Of a DNA stretch of 6,263 nt, positions 1 through 5,371 are shown piece by piece (the stretch's first letter is position 1; every line of letters begins with the position of its first letter). The DNA comes from Geodermatophilaceae bacterium (lineage in GTDB: Bacteria > Actinomycetota > Actinomycetes > Mycobacteriales > Geodermatophilaceae), in contig JACCTM010000162.1 of assembly GCA_013812385.1 (NCBI GenBank), positions 1-6,263 of the forward strand. Direction: 5' to 3'. The notes beneath the pieces were generated by a model. That model made no database searches, was not told where the DNA came from, and saw nothing but the letters and a program-made list of their open reading frames with translations. A program made the translations under genes and the position numbers.

Positions 1-1146
1 AGAGAGTTTCCCCCGGACGTCTATGGCGGCGCCGGGGTGCATGTCGAGCACCTCGTGTCAGCCCTACGCACCCATGCCGGTCTCGACGTGGACGTGCACT
101 GTTTCGGCGAGCCGCGACCTGGCGCCCGGGCTCATTCGGTGCCGACCGAGCTCGCCACGGCCAACTCGGCCGTTCAAGCGCTCGGCGTCGATCTGTCCAT
201 TGTGGACGCCGTCGGCAGCAGCGAGGTACTGCACTCCCATACCTGGTACGCCAACTTCGCCGGGTATCTCGGCTCCATGCTCTACGGCGTACCGCACGTG
301 GTCACTGCTCATTCCCTGGAGCCGCGACGACCGTGGAAGGCCGAGCAACTCGGTGGCGGCTACCGCATCTCGTCCTATGTGGAGCGCTCGGCGTACGAGG
401 CGGCAGCCATCGTGATTGCCGTCAGCCGCGGCATGCGGGCCGACATCCTCGACTGCTATCCGGACCTGGACCCGGACAAGGTGCAGGTCATCTACAACGG
501 CGTCGATCCCGAGGTTTATGCACCGACACAGGACCGCGCGACCCTGCTCGAACGCGGGATCGACCCCGACCGGCCGTACGTGATCTTCGTCGGTCGGATC
601 ACCCGGCAAAAAGGGGTGATCCACCTCGTCAACGCCGCGCGGGCCCTGCCGCCGCAGGCGCAGCTGGTGCTGTGCGCCGGCGCGGCCGACACCCCGGAAC
701 TCGGTGCAGAGGTGGCGGCTGGAATCGCGACCCTGCAACGGCAGCGCACCGGAGTCATCTGGATCGAGGAGATGCTGCCACGGACGCAGGTGGTCAGCCT
801 GCTCAGTCAGGCGACAGTGTTCTGTTGCCCGTCGGTCTACGAACCACTGGGCATAGTCAACCTCGAGGCCGCCGCGTGCGCGACGGCGGTCGTTGCCAGT
901 GACGTGGGCGGCATTCCGGAGGTCGTGGCGGACGGAATGACCGGGCTACTGGTGCACTACGGGGCCGACGAGCCGCGGTCGTTCGAGGCCGACCTGGCAG
1001 CGCGGCTGACCGAGCTGCTGGCCGATCCCGATCGGGCCGCGGCCATGGGAGCCGCCGGCCGGGAGCGCGTCCTCGAGCACTTCGGCTGGCCGTCGATTGC
1101 GGTCCGTACCGCGCAGGTGTACGAAGCGGCGCTCAATCGGCCGTGA
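1..1146 (+). CDS. glgA: Glycogen synthase / alpha-maltose-1-phosphate synthase, GT4 family (5' end truncated by window)
   Basis: The frame is open from base 1, and the first visible residues (REFPPDVYGGAG) are the conserved N-terminal nucleotide-sugar loop of actinobacterial GlgA/GlgM. The true start therefore lies a few codons before the window, and the in-frame GTG at 37 is not the start. Numbering from base 1, 381 residues are visible. The N-terminal Rossmann half contains an HSHTWYANF motif near residues 77-85 and a TAHSLEP...PWKAEQLGGGY signature near 103-121. The C-terminal half has GRITRQKG with R199 and K204, and the retaining-GT4 EX7E pair E281/E289. These residues bind the sugar nucleotide diphosphate and support catalysis. 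Mycobacterial orthologues (Rv1212c, GlgM) join ADP-glucose and glucose-1-phosphate into maltose-1-phosphate for GlgE-dependent alpha-glucan synthesis; others are annotated as glycogen synthase. Which reaction applies here cannot be read from sequence. The enzyme is cytosolic. The usual partner glgC would lie upstream, outside the window. Confidence 0.95.
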   Translation, partial: REFPPDVYGGAGVHVEHLVSALRTHAGLDVDVHCFGEPRPGARAHSVPTELATANSAVQALGVDLSIVDAVGSSEVLHSHTWYANFAGYLGSMLYGVPHVVTAHSLEPRRPWKAEQLGGGYRISSYVERSAYEAAAIVIAVSRGMRADILDCYPDLDPDKVQVIYNGVDPEVYAPTQDRATLLERGIDPDRPYVIFVGRITRQKGVIHLVNAARALPPQAQLVLCAGAADTPELGAEVAAGIATLQRQRTGVIWIEEMLPRTQVVSLLSQATVFCCPSVYEPLGIVNLEAAACATAVVASDVGGIPEVVADGMTGLLVHYGADEPRSFEADLAARLTELLADPDRAAAMGAAGRERVLEHFGWPSIAVRTAQVYEAALNRP

Positions 1147-1150
1147 GACC

Positions 1151-1179
1151 CTGGGTGCTCATGGGGGTCATCGACCCAG
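1151..1179 (+). other. Small hairpin between glgA and the MT0933-like gene
   Basis: Two mutually exclusive stems can form here. GGGTC (1165-1169) pairs with GACCC (1173-1177) around a 3-nt loop, or CTGGGT (1151-1156) pairs with ACCCAG (1174-1179). No T-run follows, so this is at best a weak attenuator or processing site and may be chance in GC-rich DNA. Confidence 0.25.
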
Positions 1180-1192
1180 AGGCACCAACCTC

Positions 1193-1199
1193 AGAAAGG
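1193..1199 (+). promoter_or_regulatory. Ribosome binding site fixing the GTG start of the MT0933-like gene
   Basis: AGAAAGG lies 11 nt before the GTG at 1211. The open frame extends upstream into glgA without another start that is so placed, and family members begin with a short segment just like the one starting at 1211. The longer frame beginning at 1097 is therefore rejected. Confidence 0.5.
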
Positions 1200-1210
1200 C
1201 GAGTGGGGAC

Positions 1211-1498
1211 GTGGGCACCTTCGACAACCTCAAGGGCAAGGTCAGCGACCTGGTCGACCAGCACAGCGACAAGATCGAAAAGGGAATGGACAAGGCCGGC
1301 GACTTCGTCGACTCCAAGACCGGCGGCAAGCACACGGAGCAGATCTCCACCGGCAAGGACAAGCTGCGCGATGCCCTGGACGGTCTGGATGGCAGGAACG
1401 ACGACTTTCCCGACAACCCGCCTGCGTCAACGACTCCACCTTCGACGACAGCGACACCACCGCTGTCCGACAACCCACCGCCGCGGCCTGCGCACTGA
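1211..1498 (+). CDS. MT0933/Rv0909-like antitoxin family protein
   Basis: This is a 95-residue protein from a GTG start. Residues 1-60 are highly charged and predicted helical (GTFDNLKGKVSDLVDQHSDK, then KAGDFVDSKTGGKH and KDKLRDALDGLDG). This matches the MT0933_antitox family (Pfam PF14013), whose members have the pattern DKAGDFVDEKTGGK. Residues from about 64 onward form a Pro/Thr/Ser-rich, probably disordered tail containing DNPP twice. No signal peptide or membrane segment is seen. The family name comes from M. tuberculosis Rv0909, proposed as antitoxin to Rv0910, a polyketide-cyclase/SRPBCC-fold protein. No toxin gene adjoins it here: the flanks are glgA and, convergently, DUF3117. The amphipathic Lys/Asp-rich helices also resemble general stress-type small proteins, so antitoxin activity is an inherited label and not a demonstrated role. 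It sits 64 nt downstream of glgA and may be cotranscribed with it. Confidence 0.8.
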   Translation: MGTFDNLKGKVSDLVDQHSDKIEKGMDKAGDFVDSKTGGKHTEQISTGKDKLRDALDGLDGRNDDFPDNPPASTTPPSTTATPPLSDNPPPRPAH

Positions 1499-1530
1499 GG
1501 TTCCCGGCCGGCGAGTAACGCTGACAGCAC

Positions 1531-1569
1531 AAGGCCCCGGTTGGCGCAGTTCGCGCCTTCCGGGGCCTT
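1531..1569. terminator. Strong bidirectional intrinsic terminator
   Basis: AAGGCCCCGG (1531-1540) and CCGGGGCCTT (1560-1569) form a perfect 10-bp stem. Inside it GGCGC (1543-1547) pairs with GCGCC (1553-1557) around a 5-nt loop, giving a long nearly continuous hairpin. The T-richness after the stem on the + strand is short (TTT, then GTGGTT), as is common in actinobacteria. It lies between the stop codons of the + strand MT0933-like gene (1498) and the - strand DUF3117 gene (1595), so it can serve both convergent transcripts. Confidence 0.85.
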
Positions 1570-1594
1570 TGTGGTTCGGACTAGGGATAGAGGC

Positions 1595-1762
1595 CTAGCC
1601 GGTGGCGCCCTTGAGTGCCTCCGAGAGTGCGGTGGCCTCGTCCGGTGACATCTCGACGACCAATCTGCCGCCGCCTTCGAGCGGTACGCGCATCACGATG
1701 CCGCGCCCCTCTTTGGTCACCTCGAGCGGGCCCTCGCCGGTCCGCGGTTTCATGGCCGCCAT
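1595..1762 (-). CDS. DUF3117 domain-containing small protein (Rv1211-like)
   Basis: This is a complete 55-residue protein that begins MAAMKPRTGEGPLEVTKEGR and continues with VMRVPLEGGGRLVVEMSP and a short C-terminal helix. It matches the DUF3117 family (Pfam PF11314; M. tuberculosis Rv1211) over its full length. Function is unknown. The sequence suggests a small compact beta-rich domain plus one helix, with no signal peptide or membrane segment. The start is fixed by a strong AAGGAGG 5 nt upstream; a much longer open frame that continues upstream is spurious. The gene is divergent from the enoyl-CoA hydratase-family gene and convergent with the MT0933-like gene. In mycobacteria it also lies between tag and glgA/glgM, so its position is conserved although its job is not known. 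Confidence 0.95.
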   Translation of the reverse strand: MAAMKPRTGEGPLEVTKEGRGIVMRVPLEGGGRLVVEMSPDEATALSEALKGATG

Positions 1763-1767
1763 GCGTG

Positions 1768-1774
1768 CCTCCTT
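1768..1774 (-). promoter_or_regulatory. Strong Shine-Dalgarno of the DUF3117 gene
   Basis: Read on the - strand the sequence is AAGGAGG, 5 nt before the ATG at 1762. It is nearly full complementarity to the 16S 3' end, the strongest such site in the window, and suggests high translation of the small protein. Confidence 0.85.
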
Positions 1775-1785
1775 TGCCCCGCCGT

Positions 1786-1795
1786 TCCCGCGGGA
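1786..1795. repeat. 10-bp perfect palindrome in the DUF3117 leader
   Basis: TCCCGCGGGA is a perfect inverted repeat just upstream of the DUF3117 Shine-Dalgarno. It could be an operator half-site pair or a small leader hairpin. Chance occurrence is quite possible at this GC content. Confidence 0.3.
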
Positions 1796-1824
1796 GATCC
1801 GACGCGGAGCGGCTACCTTGTGGC

Positions 1825-1888
1825 TTGACTGTTGCCCATATTCTCCCGTATCGGCCCGCGAGGCTTGGCCGCGGGGCTCCGCTAGCGT
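1825..1888 (+). promoter_or_regulatory. Candidate promoter region for the enoyl-CoA hydratase-family gene
   Basis: The 183-nt divergent intergenic region must hold promoters for both flanking genes. On the + strand TAGCGT (1883-1888) fits the actinobacterial TANNNT -10 pattern, with no good -35 at normal spacing. Alternatively TTGACT (1825-1830) resembles a -35 and is followed after 18 nt by a weak TATCGG (1849-1854). I could not pick a convincing - strand promoter for DUF3117. Confidence 0.3.
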
Positions 1889-1900
1889 GAGCGCGCGCTC
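1889..1900. repeat. 12-bp perfect palindrome at the presumed start of transcription of the hydratase gene
   Basis: GAGCGCGCGCTC is self-complementary and directly follows the candidate TAGCGT -10 box, so a repressor bound here would block initiation. No regulator gene is present in the window, and alternating GC palindromes arise by chance in such DNA. Confidence 0.3.
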
Positions 1901-1934
1901 TGCTGTGTGACGCATGGCAGGCAGGTGAGCATCC

Positions 1935-1940
1935 AGGAGG
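1935..1940 (+). promoter_or_regulatory. Shine-Dalgarno deciding the start of the enoyl-CoA hydratase-family gene
   Basis: AGGAGG lies 5 nt before the GTG at 1946 and only 2 nt before the ATG at 1943. Normal spacing favours GTG 1946; the two choices differ by one residue. The earlier GTGs at 1907 and 1925 have no comparable site. Confidence 0.7.
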
Positions 1941-1945
1941 CGATG

Positions 1946-2767
1946 GTGAGCGAGTCCGTACCCCGCGAGGTCGTGCCCGGCGAGTCCGTACACGTGCACC
2001 GCGATGGAGCAGTGGCCACGCTCACGCTGGACCGGAAACAGGCGATGAACGCGCTGGACAACCCCACCAAGGTCGCGTTGCGGGATCGGCTGCACGAACT
2101 CGCCGATGACGAGTCGGTGCGGGCGGTGGTGCTCACCGGCGCCGGGGACCGTGCCTTCTGTACAGGTCAGGACCTCAAAGAGCACGTCGCCCTCCTCCAG
2201 GCCGGCGATCCGGCGCCGCTGTCGACGGTGACCGAGCACTACAACCCGATCGTGCTGGCGATCGCGACCATGCCCAAGCCGGTGATCGCGGCGGTCAACG
2301 GCATGGCAGCGGGCGCAGGAGCCTCGCTGGCCTTCGCCGCCGACTTCCGGGTCGCTGCTTCTCGCGCGGTCTTCCTGCTGGCCTTTGCCAGGATCGGGCT
2401 GTCGGTGGACACCGGGTCCTCGTGGACGCTGCCTCGGCTGGTCGGGCATGCCAAGGCCACCGAGTTTGCGATGCTGGCCGAGCCGATCTCCGCCCAAGAC
2501 GCCCTCGCGATCGGCCTGGTCACCGAGGTGGTTGCGAACGAGGAGCTGGCCAGCCGGGCCGCGGCTCTGGCGCAGCGCCTGGCCGCCGGCCCCACTGTCG
2601 CCTACGGCGCGATCAAGTCCGCCCTGCACTATTCGGCCGGCGCTGACTTAGCCGCTGCCCTCACCCGAGAGGGTGAGCTGATGGCCACCACCGGAGCCTC
2701 CCAGGATCACCTCGACGCGGTGGCCGCGTTCGTGGCGAAACAGCAGGCCACCTTTTCCGGCCGCTGA
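1946..2767 (+). CDS. Enoyl-CoA hydratase/isomerase family protein, PaaG-like
   Basis: This is a 273-residue crotonase-fold protein of normal family length. The first CoA-thioester oxyanion-hole segment is GAGDRAFCTGQDL near residues 65-77, and the second is NGMAAGAGASL near 118-128. The two catalytic glutamates of true enoyl-CoA hydratase (rat E144/E164) are replaced by S127 and F147. Instead there is an aspartate, D155 in GLSVDTGSSW, at the position used by PaaG-type ring-epoxide/double-bond isomerases (AFSKLGLIPDCGGTW in those enzymes). The C-terminal helices that complete the trimer are present. The likely reaction is therefore isomerisation of an acyl-CoA double bond or a related epoxide, and simple hydration is less likely; the substrate is unknown. 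No other phenylacetate or beta-oxidation genes are nearby, so a complete paa pathway role is not supported. It is transcribed alone, divergent from DUF3117 and convergent with the gamma-glutamyltransferase gene. The alternative ATG at 1943 adds one residue. One rare TTA codon occurs at 2648-2650. Confidence 0.9.
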   Translation: MSESVPREVVPGESVHVHRDGAVATLTLDRKQAMNALDNPTKVALRDRLHELADDESVRAVVLTGAGDRAFCTGQDLKEHVALLQAGDPAPLSTVTEHYNPIVLAIATMPKPVIAAVNGMAAGAGASLAFAADFRVAASRAVFLLAFARIGLSVDTGSSWTLPRLVGHAKATEFAMLAEPISAQDALAIGLVTEVVANEELASRAAALAQRLAAGPTVAYGAIKSALHYSAGADLAAALTREGELMATTGASQDHLDAVAAFVAKQQATFSGR

Positions 2768-2783
2768 CCGTCCATCCGTTCGA

Positions 2784-2800
2784 CTCAGGGACGCCCTAAG
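2784..2800. terminator. Possible weak terminator between convergent genes
   Basis: CTCAGGG (2784-2790), a 3-nt loop and CCCTAAG (2794-2800) form an imperfect inverted repeat. On the - strand transcript the middle pair becomes a G-U wobble, giving a 7-bp stem. It sits in the 51-nt gap between the convergent stops at 2767 and 2819. But the stem is short and no T-run follows on either strand. Confidence 0.35.
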
Positions 2801-2818
2801 TGGAATGTCGGCCGAGCC

Positions 2819-4351
2819 TCATGCGGGGGCGCTGATCCGGGTGGCTCCGGCTCGGCGCGGGTCCCCGGCGGCATGCAGGCCGGTGTCCGGCTCCCACCAG
2901 GCGGCCCCGACGCCGCCGAAGTACATCGCCTGCGAGGGGAAGGTCCGGATCGGCAACTCGAGGTCACCGAGATCCAGGTCTTCTTCCACGTCGACCACGG
3001 TCGCGTCGGTCCCGACCCGTACGTGCGTCCGGGGGTGAGCGATCGCCTCGTCGAGAGGCTGCCCGCCATGCATGTGTCCGGCAAGCACCTGGGCCAGCGC
3101 CGTACTGATCCGGTCCGCACCAGGCGACCCGATCGCGAGGACGGCGCCGTCGCTACGGGACGCCACGGAGGGCGCCATGTTGGACAGCAGCCGGGTTCCG
3201 GGCCGCAATGAGTGCAAGCCACCACGATTGAGTTCCGGTTCACCGAGGCAGTTGTTCTGCCAGATTCCGGTTCCCGGCGTCATCAGTCCCGATCCGTAGC
3301 CGGCCGAGACAGTCACCGCACAGGCCACGCCATCATCACCGGCGACCGATACGTGCGCGGTACTCGGCGAACTCATCGCGGCCAGATCGCGCCGGTCGAC
3401 CATCTGCAGCAGCACCTTCGCCGCTTGCACCCGGTCGGGCGCGGCTTCGAAATGGTGAATTCGGTAGCTCAGCACGGCCTCCTGGACGGCCACCAAGTGG
3501 ACCACGTCCGCAACCGTCCAGTCCCCCCTTGGCCGGCCAGCCAACAGGGTCAGCATGGCGGTCAATGTCACCCCGCCGACGGCCGGTGCCGGGTTGGTCG
3601 CCAGCGTCCACCGGCCATGGTCTGAAACCAGGGCCGGTCGCAGCACTGCCTCGTACTCGGCCAGGTCCCGGGCGCCGAGCAGTCCTCCATTGGCGTCCAT
3701 GTCCGAGACGATCAGGTCGGCCAAGCCACCGCGATAGAACGCCTCGGCGCCCTGGACGGCCAGCATCGCCAGTGAATCCACCAGGGCCGGAATGCGGACC
3801 AACTCGTCGGGACCGAGCAGCTGCCCGCCCGGACCGTGCAGTGCCGCGTGGCTGTCGGATTGCCACCCGAAGGCGGTCTCGTGCACGAACTCCAGATAGT
3901 GCCGGGCGGAGCGACCCAACGGGAAACCGGATCGCAGGGCCGCCGCTGCCGGCTCGAGCAGCTCCGGCCAGCCCAGACGTCCGGATCGCTCGTGCAGGAG
4001 GGCCAGTGCTGCCAACGCACCGGGAGTCGCCACCGAGCCGTGGCCGACGGTCATGATGACCCCGCCGCCGTACCCGCTGCGCACCTCCTGGACCGCACCG
4101 CCGAACCAGGACGGCGGGCGATCGCGGCCGGGCATCTCCACACCGCCGTCGATGGTGACCGGCTGCTCTCCGGGAACGGTGAGCGTGATGTACCCACCGG
4201 CCGACAGCGACACCATGCCGGGCTCGGTGACCATGGTCGCGATGGCGGCCGCGATCGCTGCATCGACGGCGTTTCCGCCGGCTGCGGCCACATCCACACC
4301 GGCCCGGGCAGCGATGTCATTGGGAGCCGCCACTGCGACGCGAACGGGCAC
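2819..4351 (-). CDS. Gamma-glutamyltransferase family protein (Ntn hydrolase, divergent clade)
   Basis: The protein has 510 residues from the GTG at 4351. Family members are made as one chain and cut autocatalytically into large and small subunits at a threonine that then becomes the nucleophile. That threonine is visible as T331 in SPSTAHVSV, predicting a large subunit of about 330 and a small one of about 180 residues. Other family marks are NAVDAAIA near 27-34, GHGSVATPG near 103-111 and GSPGADRI near 408-415. The pocket differs from E. coli Ggt. The segment IDGGVEMPGR lacks the arginine (R114) that holds the glutamate carboxylate, NNQMDD is NNCLGE, and LSSM is LSNM. Gamma-glutamyl transfer or glutathione hydrolysis is thus unproven, and another amide or acyl substrate is possible. 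No signal peptide precedes the domain, unlike periplasmic Ggt, so it is probably cytosolic. The start at 4351 lies 7 nt after the tag stop. The ATG at 4396 would overlap tag by 38 nt, has no Shine-Dalgarno and adds residues outside the domain. It is the last gene of the operon. Confidence 0.88.
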   Translation of the reverse strand: MPVRVAVAAPNDIAARAGVDVAAAGGNAVDAAIAAAIATMVTEPGMVSLSAGGYITLTVPGEQPVTIDGGVEMPGRDRPPSWFGGAVQEVRSGYGGGVIMTVGHGSVATPGALAALALLHERSGRLGWPELLEPAAAALRSGFPLGRSARHYLEFVHETAFGWQSDSHAALHGPGGQLLGPDELVRIPALVDSLAMLAVQGAEAFYRGGLADLIVSDMDANGGLLGARDLAEYEAVLRPALVSDHGRWTLATNPAPAVGGVTLTAMLTLLAGRPRGDWTVADVVHLVAVQEAVLSYRIHHFEAAPDRVQAAKVLLQMVDRRDLAAMSSPSTAHVSVAGDDGVACAVTVSAGYGSGLMTPGTGIWQNNCLGEPELNRGGLHSLRPGTRLLSNMAPSVASRSDGAVLAIGSPGADRISTALAQVLAGHMHGGQPLDEAIAHPRTHVRVGTDATVVDVEEDLDLGDLELPIRTFPSQAMYFGGVGAAWWEPDTGLHAAGDPRRAGATRISAPA

Positions 4352-4358
4352 GATGACG

Positions 4359-4916
4359 TTACCGCCCGGCTCGCCAGCAGTCGGCCACGTGGTCATCGAC
4401 CATGCCAGTGGCCTGCATCAGGGCGTAGGCCGTGGTCGGTCCGACGAAGGAGAAGCCACGACGTTTCAGTTCCTTGGCCATCGCGACGGACTCCGGGCTG
4501 GTGGCCGGTACGTCAGCTAGTCTCGCCGGCCTCGGCGGTACCGGATCCGGGACGAAACTCCAAAGCAGGTCCGACAGACCGTTCGGCACATCGAGCGCTG
4601 CCCGCGCATTGCCGATCGTCGCGCAGATTTTGGCCCGGTTCCGGACGATCCCGGCATCGGTCATCAAGCGCGCCACGTCGGAATCGTCGTCAAAGGCGGC
4701 CACCGCGGCAATCCCGAACTGCGAGAATGCCGTACGGAATGCGTCTCGCTTGCGCAGAATGGTCAGCCAGGACAGGCCGGACTGGAAGGCCTCGAGTGAC
4801 ACCCGTTCGAAAAGAGCATCGTCCCCACGAAGGACCACTCCCCATTCCAGGTCGTGGTAGGCCCGATAGTCCGGCGCGGATTCAGCCCATGTGCAACGGA
4901 TCCGATCGTCCAACAT
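4359..4916 (-). CDS. tag: DNA-3-methyladenine glycosylase I
   Basis: This 185-residue protein is collinear with E. coli Tag (187 residues). It removes 3-methyladenine from alkylated DNA, starting base excision repair in the cytosol. All key positions are visible. The zinc ligands are C8 and H21 (RCTW ... AYHDLEWG) at the N-terminus and H176 and C180 (DDHVADC) at the C-terminus. The base-pocket residues are E42 and W50 in LEAFQSGLSW, equivalent to E. coli E38 and W46. The helix-hairpin-type segment DAGIVRNRAKI and the RRGFSFVGPTTAYALMQATG block are also typical. The ATG at 4916 overlaps the SRPBCC stop by one base (TGATG), indicating translational coupling; a GTG one codon upstream (4919) is also possible. 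In mycobacteria tagA likewise sits beside the DivIVA-domain and DUF3117 genes, so the linkage is old, but no alkylation-responsive regulator is seen here. Confidence 0.97.
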   Translation of the reverse strand: MLDDRIRCTWAESAPDYRAYHDLEWGVVLRGDDALFERVSLEAFQSGLSWLTILRKRDAFRTAFSQFGIAAVAAFDDDSDVARLMTDAGIVRNRAKICATIGNARAALDVPNGLSDLLWSFVPDPVPPRPARLADVPATSPESVAMAKELKRRGFSFVGPTTAYALMQATGMVDDHVADCWRAGR

Positions 4917-5371
4917 CACCCCGGCGGTGCTGCGGGGTAGGACTGCGCGAAGCTCGCGAACCGGTTCACCGACCGTTGAAGTCCCCATCGGGTCACCAAT
5001 TTCACCAACGGCCAGCCGAGCCGGCCGATCAGCCCGAACGGCAGTTCGAGGTCCTCGGTCCAGGTGAACCGCGACCCGCCGCGGTGAGCTGCCACCGCAA
5101 AGATGCCGCGCCCGCGGATCAGCCGGCCAGTGTGCTGCATCGTGCAACGTCGCGGCGGATCCCACTCGGTGACCCGCATCCGGTCGCGTATCCCGACCTT
5201 GCCCATACCGGTGAGCGCCTCGATCTCGGTGCCCACCCCGAGAGCCGAGGCCGAGCGCAGCCGCACGGTGGTGGCCAGGATCCACTCCCCTTGCCGTTCC
5301 CAGTCGGTGATCGCGGCCCAGGTCTGCTCGGGTGGTGCGTCTACATCGACGCCGGCCACGACCTCAGGCAT
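4916..5371 (-). CDS. SRPBCC family protein (polyketide cyclase/START-like fold)
   Basis: This 151-residue protein begins with the typical first strand and helix of the fold (VVAGVDVDAPPEQTWAAITD followed by WERQGEW). A run of beta strands comes next (IRDRMRVTEWDPPRRCTM, then GGSRFTWTEDLELPF), ending in a long C-terminal helix (LVKLVTRWGLQRSVNRFASFA) that closes the hydrophobic ligand cavity. Such proteins bind or modify lipids, polyketides or other hydrophobic ligands, and the sequence does not reveal which. No signal peptide or membrane segment is seen. The ATG at 5371 overlaps the DivIVA-domain stop by 8 nt and is preceded by a GGGGG purine run 6 nt upstream. Its stop overlaps the tag start, so it is coupled on both sides. 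M. tuberculosis Rv0910, the proposed toxin partner of Rv0909, has the same fold. With an Rv0909-like protein in this window a link is conceivable, but fold sharing alone is weak evidence. Confidence 0.85.
   Translation of the reverse strand: MPEVVAGVDVDAPPEQTWAAITDWERQGEWILATTVRLRSASALGVGTEIEALTGMGKVGIRDRMRVTEWDPPRRCTMQHTGRLIRGRGIFAVAAHRGGSRFTWTEDLELPFGLIGRLGWPLVKLVTRWGLQRSVNRFASFAQSYPAAPPG

Noticed and set aside
37..39. GTG as the start of the glycogen synthase
   Set aside because: The conserved PPDVYGGAG loop lies upstream in the same frame, so the gene begins before the window.
64..738. Open frame on the - strand opposite glgA
   Set aside because: It is a shadow of a strongly supported coding gene, with no recognisable domain.
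1097..1210. N-terminal extension of the MT0933-like protein overlapping the end of glgA
   Set aside because: The extension has no family similarity and overlaps glgA, while GTG 1211 has a plausible ribosome binding site and family-like first residues.
1763..2629. Upstream extension of the DUF3117 frame (344-codon open frame on the - strand)
   Set aside because: Only the last 55 codons match a family, the strong Shine-Dalgarno sits at the short start, and the extension is antisense to the hydratase gene.
4352..4396. ATG 4396 as start of the gamma-glutamyltransferase-family gene
   Set aside because: It would overlap tag by 38 nt, has no Shine-Dalgarno, and adds residues not typical of the family; it remains a possible alternative.
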